A DNA stretch of 19,385 bases from Rhizopus sp. PT2906 (Eukaryota > Mucoromycota > Mucoromycetes > Mucorales > Rhizopodaceae). This document shows, piece by piece, positions 1-7,376 of this stretch. Location of the stretch: NCBI GenBank assembly GCA_025529335.1, contig JAMYHX010000649.1, forward strand, positions 1 to 19,385, given 5' to 3'. The translations under genes were made by a program, and so were the position numbers. The notes beneath the pieces are model-generated. The model was not told the origin of the DNA, did no database searches, and saw only the letters and a program-made list of their open reading frames with translations. The stretch's first letter is position 1. Each line of letters opens with the position of its first letter.

Positions 1-372
1 CAAGACAAGGAAGGTATCCCTCCTGACCAACAGAGACTTATCTTTGCTGGTAAACAACTTGAGGATGGTCGTACTTTGAGTGACTACAACATCCAAAAGG
101 AATCTACCCTTCACTTGGTCCTTCGTCTTCGTGGTGGTATGCAAATCTTTGTCAAGACTCTCACTGGTAAGACCATTACCTTGGAGGTTGAGTCCTCTGA
201 TAGTATTGAAAATGTCAAGCAAAAGATCCAAGATAAGGAAGGTATCCCTCCTGACCAACAACGTCTCATTTTCGCCGGCAAGCAGCTTGAGGATGGCCGT
301 ACTTTGAGTGACTACAACATCCAAAAGGAATCTACCCTTCACTTGGTTCTCCGTCTTCGTGGCGGTCAATAA
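1..372 (+). CDS. Polyubiquitin, 3' end (5' truncated by window edge)
   Basis: Reading from base 1 gives residues 31-76 of one ubiquitin unit, followed without a gap by a full 76-residue unit (139-366), one extra C-terminal Gln, and TAA at 370-372. Each unit ends LRLRGG, the site cut by deubiquitinases to release monomers. The extra residue after the last Gly-Gly is the usual cap on polyubiquitin precursors. Lys29, Lys48 and Lys63 are all present. Compared with the human unit, the complete unit has Ser22 for Thr and Gln28 for Ala, positions that vary among fungi. No intron is seen in the visible part. The product is cytosolic and nuclear and supplies ubiquitin for protein tagging, classically under stress. 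The total number of units is unknown because the 5' end is missing. Confidence 0.98.
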   Translation, partial: QDKEGIPPDQQRLIFAGKQLEDGRTLSDYNIQKESTLHLVLRLRGGMQIFVKTLTGKTITLEVESSDSIENVKQKIQDKEGIPPDQQRLIFAGKQLEDGRTLSDYNIQKESTLHLVLRLRGGQ

Positions 373-411
373 ATACGTCATCCATTCCCTTTATAAATTC
401 ATTTTTGTGTC

Positions 412-417
412 AATAAA
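412..417 (+). terminator. Polyadenylation signal of polyubiquitin
   Basis: AATAAA lies 40 bp after the polyubiquitin stop codon, a normal distance for a fungal 3' UTR. A second AATAAA at 574-579 could serve as a distal signal. Confidence 0.6.
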
Positions 418-593
418 CAAAGCAAATTAGCTTACTAGCTCGCATTACAAACATGTGTTGCAATATACAAAACTGCTTTTATATTTATTTATGATACAAG
501 CAACTTATTTTTTTAAAGGGATTGTTTTTAGTAATTAGGATCGTCTCTGTGTCTTTTTACTTGTCTTTGTCTAAATAAATCAAACTCGGGTGG

Positions 594-618
594 TCTATTA
601 GGCCCAACACCTAATAGA
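594..618. other. 9-bp perfect inverted repeat between convergent genes
   Basis: TCTATTAGG at 594-602 is the exact reverse complement of CCTAATAGA at 610-618, leaving a 7-nt loop. It sits between the 3' ends of polyubiquitin (+) and Rna14 (-) and so could form a hairpin in either transcript. A role in 3'-end formation is only a guess. Confidence 0.4.
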
Positions 619-653
619 TTGCTGTGTTTAAGTACGTGTGCCATGTGTTGTTT

Positions 654-3600
654 TCATCTTCTTCGTTTACCTTTCTGTCCTTGATAATCATCATCATAAT
701 CATCTCTTCCTCTTCGCTTTTTACCGCCTCCGCCAGCTCTTCCCACGTTGCCTCCCGTTCTAGACTTTCCTCCGCCTCCTGTACGTTGTCGAGCATACCC
801 ATAATTTCCTCTCCCTGTGTCTCTTGAAGGAGGCATAGGAGCGTTTCTCATCGGAGGCTGTGATAGATTTCGCTGTGATGCCATCGCGCCTTGAGGTGGC
901 AAGGGCAAAATAATATTGCGTAATAAATCAACCAGTTCACCAGCTTGAATAACAGGACCATCAAATGTGTGTGCAGGCGGGAGATTTGATACAAAATAGT
1001 TTACAGCGTCTGGGAGGGGTGCTCGCTGTTGTTGTACAGGAGGTGTCCACGAAGGCATGGCTTGCTGCTTCTGCTGTTGCTGAGGTGTATTCACAGGAGG
1101 CTGTACAGGAGACGCTTGCTGCTGTAAGGGAATATCCATCTTCTTTGATACATCAGATATCGTACCAGCCATGGAAGGGATCGTGGGTAGAGGAATAGGT
1201 ACATTGTTCACACGACGATTTCCGTCAGCAGCTGGCTTGAAGTTTTGCCATTGACTCAAATCCGGGCGGGGATATCGTTCAGGATGAACGGGTTCCAGAA
1301 GTGGCCTCTTCTCTTTTGTTCGATCGCTGTTCACAATTGTAGGTTGAACAGGGAGCGCTTCAAGAGGAATAGCTGCAGTAGGTGACTCATCAGTGACCGT
1401 TGTAGCTGGAGGCGCTTCTACGACAGCAGGCTTATGGACCTTCAAACCGCCCAACTCATATTCTTCAATATTACGAATATCCAAATAGCTATGTCTAATC
1501 AAAAAGGATTCTATAGACGACGTGTTCGATCCCATGGCTTCCAGTCTTCTCTTTTCAACGTTTTGAACACTGGCAAAGTCTCCATACTTGTTTTCATAGT
1601 CCAAGAACTTGAGCCAGATGGGTGTTGCTTTTTCAAGTGGCATCGTAGCTAAAGTACGCTCAAACAAGGCACGTGTGTTGTTATCATCATTCATCTGGAT
1701 CAAGAAATCCAAATGCTGACAGACAAAGTCGGGGTTGTCTCCAAACGTCTTTTGTCCCAAACTAAACACTTTGCCAGCAACATCAGCCTTCTTTGAGTTA
1801 TGATATTCCATAAGAGCATTCGCAACATAGACATGGTAGGTGCAGTTGCTTGATTTGCGCGCCCTAGAAAACAAAGCACGAGCACTTGTGATACCCTAGA
1901 TGAGATAGATTAACCTCTTGTCTTACAAGACACCACTCCCCACCTACCTCAGTTCGACGAGCGAATCGCATATAACAGATCCAAACCAAAGATCCAGCAC
2001 GAGCAATCACATTGACTTCTTCGTTCATCTTGGCTTCAACTTCGCTTTGCTTTTTCTTTACATTCTTTTCTCGAATACGCAGCTGTTCTCTCACTTCGCC
2101 GTCGATATCATCAGACAAGTTCATTGCAGTACGTTCTTCTTCGGCTTCTTGCTGAAGTTTACTTATCTCCTTTTGAGCGGTCTCCTTAAGCTCTTCATGT
2201 TCCTTTTCTAATCTATCCACAAGATCATTGTACACTTGACGTGCCTCGTCTATCTGCTTTCTTGACTCACAAAGCTCGGCAAAAGAAAAGTTGAGCAAGA
2301 GACTATCAAGAAAAATAAATACAAGTGAAAACCAAACCTTTTTACAAGTTACCTTGAAGGCATGACTTCAATTGCCTGCTTGTAAATAGCTGCAGCCTTA
2401 TCTGACTTGTCCTGCTCCAGATAGTAAGATGCAAAATCATGCCAGAGTTCAGGATAAAATCGTAAAACAAGAAAAGCTTGTTGATAGGCGTATGCTACGC
2501 GCTCCAACACAGCAGCATTGTCCTCTAGACGAAGAGGGTCACTTTTTTCCCACTCAATATACTTCTTCCACAGCTCTAATTGATGAATTTCTGATTCTGT
2601 CCACTGAGGAGGTAAAGCAACCGCGTTTGTGTTGATACCCTCGGTCAATAATCGCATTTCACGCAAAGCTGTTCGAGCAGTCATATAAGCTGAGGATTTC
2701 TCGCCCAAGAACTTTTTGGCCTAAACAGAGAATATAGATAAATAAAGCAAGAAACGTGAGGAAATCAACTTACAGTCAATCTATTCAAGCTATTTTCCCA
2801 TTGATCATATTCTTTCCAAAGATGTTCAACGTTATTTAAAGGAATTGTCACGGCCTTTTGGTATGCACGACGCATTGAATCCATCTTTCGTTGCTCTTCC
2901 CAAGTATTTGAAGTCTAAAAGTATAATTGGTACATGTTGTAAAATAAAAATAAAGGGTTACCTCAGTAGATTTTAAGAAATAGATGTAATCAGCCCAAAT
3001 AGGTCCAGCTTCTTTGTCAATACCAACGTTACTCAACACATACTCATACGCTTTTTCAATGATAGATCTAGCTTCTGGAGTCACAGCAGAACCGCTTTCC
3101 CTGAGATTTATGCGACGGATATAACCAAGATAAAATTTCCAGAGATCAACAGACAACACAGTTTTAAGACAACGAGTAAATAAAGCCTCTACTTCATTGA
3201 AATTGGAATACTTCAATTCCAACTCAAGATAGGCAAGCCAGTGTTTAGGCTATAGTAAATAAATAAAAAGTCAAAAAAAAGCAGAGAAAGAATAAAAGAG
3301 AAAGAAAAATATAAAAAAAAGGGTAAGTAAAACGTATTCTCTCTCTCTCTTTTTCTCTGTTTGCTTGTCTTTCTTTGAATACCACACAGGAAAAAATTGC
3401 GCGTGTATACGTTCAAAAGAGAAGGTCCTTCCTACTTTCAAAAATAGCATAACTTGGTTATATATATGTATATATATGTGTGTGTTTCTATACATGTACG
3501 TGGTCTGTTTTTATTTTCCTGTTTCATATAATGAGGAAAAAGATCAATACAAAGGATAGACATGATCTCCCGATGCTGCCCTATACGTCATAAGAGCACT

Positions 3601-4458
3601 AAGCCCTTTATCCCTCCAACGACAATAACAGGGTTAAGGTGCTGAATGTGGATATTTTTACTTACATGGGAAAGACAAATCAAGAGTAAAAGAGAGAGAC
3701 CCTATGTGTATAAAGAAAAAAAAACTTACCGAAGTAGGAAACACGCTCAAGAATCGTTCATAAACGTCTCGAATAGCATCCAAATCACCCGTCTGCTGTA
3801 TATCATTGATCAATGCATTCCATGCTTCAATATTATATTTTGATTCTCTAATACGAGCCTCTAATTTTTCTCTTCTTAGAGCAGCTCTTTTCATAGGAGG
3901 ATCTGTAACAGTATTGCTGGCAGCAGTAGGTGCAGTAAAAGATGTATTTGAGGATGCTGTAGGCGCTGATGCTTTTTGAGTAAGAGCACTAATGGGAATC
4001 TGCCAGGACGCAGGAGCACTTAACAAAGGCGCCATAGTCTCTTCTTCTTGTTGATTTTCTTCCTTTTTTGGTTCTGCTTGATCTTCTTCCATTGGTTCAT
4101 CCTCCAATTGTTGCTCTTGTTCATCTGTCGACTGAGGATTAGATTGTTCATCAAGCTTCATCTCTTCTGCATTAAATTGCTCAGTTGGCTGCTCAGCCAA
4201 TGGTTCCATTGACTGTTCAGTCGGCTGGTCATTTTGTTGTTCTACTGAAGCTTCTGTTTGCTGCTCAACGGGTTGCTCAGTAGGCTGTTCAGCAGGCTCT
4301 TCCAAGGGTTGCTCTTCCTGTTGTTCGAGCTGCGTTTCTTCAATAGGTTGTTCTGACTGTTCTTCATGTTCCTTTGTAGATTCAGCTGCATTATTCATGA
4401 TGGAATCATCGTTTACTTCGACAAACTGCTGTTGCTCCTGCATTGTTGAATCTCCCAT
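654..4458 (-). CDS. RNA14: mRNA 3'-end processing factor Rna14/CstF-77 (HAT-repeat protein)
   Basis: Six exons, read downwards: 4458-3730, 3249-2962, 2914-2774, 2720-2353, 2302-1948 and 1895-654, giving 1,040 aa. Introns are 480, 47, 53, 50 and 52 bp, all GT..AG with frame kept. Residues 7-140 form a Glu/Gln/Pro-rich low-complexity tail. HAT (half-TPR) repeats start near residue 199, as in YNIEAWNALINDIQQTGDLD and PKHWLAYLELELKYSNFNEV. The HAT-C core includes NCTYHVYVANALMEY and MNDDNNTRALFERTL, typical of this family. A region around DGPVIQAGELVDLLRNIILP matches the C-terminal 'monkeytail' that binds Rna15/CstF-64. The C-terminus is Gly/Arg/Lys-rich, ending in KGKRRR, likely nuclear targeting. 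The family scaffolds cleavage factor IA/CstF, which recognises pre-mRNA 3' ends and supports cleavage and polyadenylation. The start is the first ATG of the open frame; the acidic N-terminal tail is the least certain part. Confidence 0.95.
3250..3729 (-). other. Oversized first intron of the Rna14 gene
   Basis: The donor GTAAGT is at 3729-3724 and the acceptor AG at 3251-3250. At 480 bp it is about nine times longer than every other intron placed here (46-66 bp). It has A-rich and TA/TG low-complexity stretches (about 3459-3487) and a less AT-rich island at about 3556-3650. In the island, AGCAC near 3595 can pair with GTGCT near 3639, next to a CCC/GGG pairing. No open frame in it looks coding. 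A hosted noncoding RNA is possible but not shown. Confidence 0.75.
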
Positions 4459-4600
4459 GATTCAAAAGGTTGTTATTTATCTGTTAAATATTTGCTGAAA
4501 GAAAAAAGCTCAATTTTTTTTTTTTTTTCACAGTCAACTCTGTGACGTAAAGAGCATCTGAACTTTAAATTCTTGAAGTGATTTTTTTTAAATAGTAATC
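4459..4600. promoter_or_regulatory. Divergent spacer between Rna14 and the small + ORF
   Basis: Only 142 bp separate the Rna14 start (minus) from the ATG at 4601 (plus). The spacer has an uninterrupted T tract at about 4515-4528, which would disfavour nucleosomes, and a TGACGTAA element (4543-4550) resembling an ATF/CREB half-site extension. A shared promoter is the simplest reading; transcription from the + side is not demonstrated. Confidence 0.5.
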
Positions 4601-4756
4601 ATGTCTGAGAGCTTAGTTTTAGAACAATACACATCCTTTCCTAGAGAAATTACTATCGATACTGACTATTGGAAAAGTATCATTGAAAATCCACCCGCCC
4701 ATAATGAAATATGTGGGATTTATAAAGATAGGACGAATGGTGATATGCCTACTTGA
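4601..4756 (+). CDS. Small hypothetical ORF, possibly a truncated gene start
   Basis: ATG at 4601 opens a 51-codon frame ending TGA at 4754-4756, beginning MSESLVLEQYTSFP. The residue mix (aromatic, acidic and Pro-containing) looks protein-like rather than random AT-rich noise. It starts divergently from Rna14 across a promoter-like spacer. I do not recognise a family. No clear donor site follows that would extend it, and the DNA after it is non-coding up to a recombinase relic. It may therefore be the 5' stub of a gene whose remainder was lost, or a short real gene. An 84-codon minus frame overlaps it but begins with TTG. Confidence 0.35.
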   Translation: MSESLVLEQYTSFPREITIDTDYWKSIIENPPAHNEICGIYKDRTNGDMPT

Positions 4757-5297
4757 AATTTTTTTATTGTTTTTCTGAGAATAAAGCGCGGCAAGAAAGC
4801 TTATAACCACATCCTCTATCGTCTTTTCGGCAACATTGCTATTCATTGCTGACTGCAAAAGTTTCGATAACAATTTTCTTCACTACAGGATTGTCTTCAA
4901 TTCCTCTTCGTGGAAGACAGACAGACCTCTTGTTATTTGCTTTCCTTTTTTTTTTTCTTTTGTCTTAAAAAATTCACTTTCTTGTTTCTACACCAAGAAG
5001 CAAATGATTGAGCGGATTTGAACCAAAAAACATTGTGTATTGTTTAACAACTTCATACACATCAATCAATCCCAAATGTTGTTGTTGTCGTATTCAGCTT
5101 TTATATTGTAAAAAGACAAAATATGACGCGTGTGCGTTTTATAAGGAGCGAGAAACTATGGATGCTATTTATATTAATGTGGTCAGTGTGATTCTTTATC
5201 AATGTTGTCAGCACTCTTGTTCTTTTCACATGTGATAGAGGAATGTAAAGTAGAATGTATGCTCTACTGTAGGATTATACTCGAGTTATTATAATGA
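4757..5297. other. Intergenic stretch without a supported gene
   Basis: AT-rich DNA with T runs (for example near 4927-4940). The + frames at 4836-5021 and 5008-5235 show no recognisable domain, codon regularity or initiation context. I see no RNA gene. Given the recombinase relic next to it, this may be eroded mobile-element DNA, but no reverse-transcriptase motif could be read. Confidence 0.5.
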
Positions 5298-6609
5298 TTA
5301 TCTCATCAAATACGTCAGCGTCTACTTGCACCCTCCATAGAAGTTAATTCCACAGGTATTGAGGAAACTACAAAAAGACAAGATGATGGCCCTAGCTTAG
5401 CAGATACAGTTCTGGTGGCCAATGATGCTTCGTCAATGTTTAGAAGACCCGATCGTGATGACAATCAACAAGACTTGATATTTAACCGCTTGGATATTAT
5501 CAGTGCGCATCAACAGAAAAAGGCAAGGATGTCAGGTAGTGTAAGTGACTTTCTATCACATTCAAACAAGATCAGTACGCACAATAACTATGACATTCAA
5601 TGGAGAAAATGAGCAGAGTGGTTTGTAAGACAGATATCAAGAATAGATCCTACCGCATATAATCCTGGTATGGTAGTAGAGTACCTAACTCAGAACCAGC
5701 AGTTTTCACATCAGCATCTCAACGGTATCAAATCAGCCATAGTATCAGTATTTCGAGTATTACATTCCGAAAAGTCACCCTTAGCCCCTCATGAGAGGGT
5801 TCAACAGTTTTTTCCAGGCAAAGAAAAGAATCGACCCAAAACTCCCCAACTATATAAAGGAGATGTACAGTCTGACACCTATAATCGACATGATAAGGCC
5901 CTGGAGACCAACGAAGGGTCTTAGACTACAAAAAAGGCAGCTTCACTTTTAGCTGTGGCGAAATAAGGAAATTACCCTTACAATAACACTTACTAGTACA
6001 TAACATCATTTCTTGATTCAGACGTCAGTAGTAAAACTAGCAAAACCCTTCATTAAGCCACTCTACCCCATAACAACGGCTAGACCCACGCCAACTATAA
6101 TCCCACAATAAGCTTGAATAGTATAAATAAGAACCATTCTTTTATCAATAAAAGGATTAATTCAGTCTTAGTGTATCTTATTGTCTCTTACTTTTAATAT
6201 CATCACACAATTTGAGATGGACAATAAGCAGAAAATAGCTAGTGTCACATTGTTAGCCAGAAATCGCAAGGAAATCATTTTTCCGGTGAAAGCCCTTTAG
6301 TATTTTGTTGAATACACTAAGGAAAGACGAACCCATCTAGCTACCTTATTCCTCACTTATATTGAGGATGACGATTTTTCGAAAATTTCTTCAGTTAAAG
6401 ACAAGACAGTTGCACAATGGATCATCAATAGCTTAACCGCTGCGGGTATTGGCCCTGAAAAGTTTACGATGCACTCCATCAGAGCAGCAGCAAGCGCATA
6501 CGTAGTCCAGCAAGGTGCTTTCATTCAAGATGTCATTATCCATGCAATTTGAATTTTAAATGCAGACATTTTTGAAAAGTATTACTTATGGCCAGCCAAC
6601 AGAAGATGA
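5298..6609 (+). pseudogene. Decayed tyrosine recombinase (DIRS/Crypton-like mobile element relic)
   Basis: Two sections of one recombinase-like reading are visible. The first (5298-5966, all in one frame) covers the N-terminal SAM-like core-binding region, with YNPGMVVEYLTQNQQFSHQH and a following helix. It is broken by stops at 5610-5612 and 5922-5924. It then resumes with TTKKAASLLAVA, the usual entry to the catalytic domain. The second (6217-6609) holds the catalytic C-terminal half: MHSIRAAAS supplies the His-x-x-Arg pair (His codon 6472-6474, Arg codon 6481-6483), and FEKYY (Tyr codons 6580-6585) supplies the nucleophile region. In-frame TAG at 6298-6300 and TGA at 6550-6552 disable it. 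About 250 bp between the sections are too eroded to read. DIRS retroelements and Cryptons both use such enzymes; without a readable reverse transcriptase or element ends I cannot choose. No open copy is present. Confidence 0.8.
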
Positions 6610-6994
6610 CAAGGACAGATGATAGGCAAGAGAATTTTAGAAGATACTGAAGCCACATCTTCGGCCTCCGTTTCGCCAACTAGGCCATTGTAATGATTAA
6701 ATAAATCACAAGGAAATTTATAGTATGCTTGAAATAAGAGAGCTGTAGTAAGAGTGGTTTTATTTTCATAACGACAAACCCTTTTTTACTGGCTTTACAA
6801 TATTTGTATCAATGACAAGAACATTTTATTCTCTTAATTTTTGTATTTTCAAACGCAAAACAATACAACTTTATCCAAAAAAGGGGCTCAAAATTTTTTT
6901 GCATAAATTTTTGTATAAATTTTTGTGCAATAAGAATAGTAATTGGGCGTGACTGCAGGTACACAATAGTGAAATATTAAAACAGAGCCAATGA
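6610..6994. other. AT-rich spacer
   Basis: No gene supported. It contains a short tandem duplication of ATAAATTTTTGT near 6903-6926. The low end of an open minus-strand frame crosses it, but that part reads as low-complexity Leu/Lys and is probably not coding. Confidence 0.5.
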
Positions 6995-7284
6995 CTATGC
7001 ATCTGTATATTTACAAGCCATAGCAACTGTTTCCAAATAATAACGTTACAGCTAAACACATCTTTACTGCATTTTATAAGACGCATGTAAATAAGACCTA
7101 GCAATTGAATTGTCGGAGTCAATTTTTGCTTTTTCATGATTTCGTTTATTTCCCAAGCAAATTTGGGAAACTTGATCATTTGTAAATAAAAAGCATATGT
7201 TGTAATGTATTTTGTTGGCTGTTCTTGCACAGAACGCTGACAAATCCTTTTAGAAAACAATCGAAAGTTCGGATCATGTACCAT
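6995..7284 (-). pseudogene. Cyclin-like (Pho80/PCL-type) gene fragment, frameshifted
   Basis: From an ATG at 7284 the minus strand reads a segment whose middle, NEIMKKQKLTPTIQLLGLIY, resembles cyclin-box helices 1-2 (a 'L-T-P-S-x-x-L-L-A-L-x-Y' pattern). About 30 residues on, the match moves to another frame: near 7045 a one-base shift gives RYYLETVAMACKYTDA, which fits the next cyclin helix (Ala-x-x-x-Ala-x-Lys-Tyr). That frame then stops at 6995-6997. The two pieces fall in the right order and spacing for one cyclin box, so I read this as a decayed cyclin gene. An undetected intron is the main alternative. The ATG lies only 92 bp from the divergent MFS gene start. The family call is from pattern memory and is moderate at best. 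Confidence 0.42.
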
Positions 7285-7285
7285 C

Positions 7286-7310
7286 CTCCGTTACTCCGAC
7301 CCCATCGGGG
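7286..7310. promoter_or_regulatory. CCG/CGG triplet cluster, candidate Zn2Cys6 factor site
   Basis: CTCCG occurs twice (7286-7290 and 7294-7298), giving CCG-N5-CCG, and CGG follows at 7306-7308 (CCG-N7-CGG). Paired CGG triplets are the usual targets of fungal binuclear zinc-cluster regulators, which often control drug-efflux MFS genes. CCCC-ATC-GGGG at 7300-7310 also forms a small inverted repeat. The cluster sits 67-91 bp upstream of the MFS ATG in AT-rich DNA. Confidence 0.4.
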
Positions 7311-7314
7311 CTTG

Positions 7315-7321
7315 TATAAAA
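7315..7321 (+). promoter_or_regulatory. TATA box of the MFS transporter gene
   Basis: TATAAAA lies 56 bp upstream of the ATG at 7377 and just downstream of the CCG/CGG cluster, a consistent core-promoter arrangement. Confidence 0.55.
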
Positions 7322-7376
7322 TAAAAAGAATTGGACGGCTTTTTTCCCTCATTTTCCTACTGGTCATTCTCTTGTC

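Noticed and set aside
3213..3559. Several ORFs inside the first Rna14 intron on both strands
   Set aside because: Low-complexity Phe/Tyr/Lys/Arg translations of A/T-rich and TA/TG repeats; no domain or splice support.
4619..4873. 84-codon minus-strand ORF overlapping the small + ORF
   Set aside because: It begins with TTG, has no recognisable domain and is antisense to a better-looking ATG-initiated frame.
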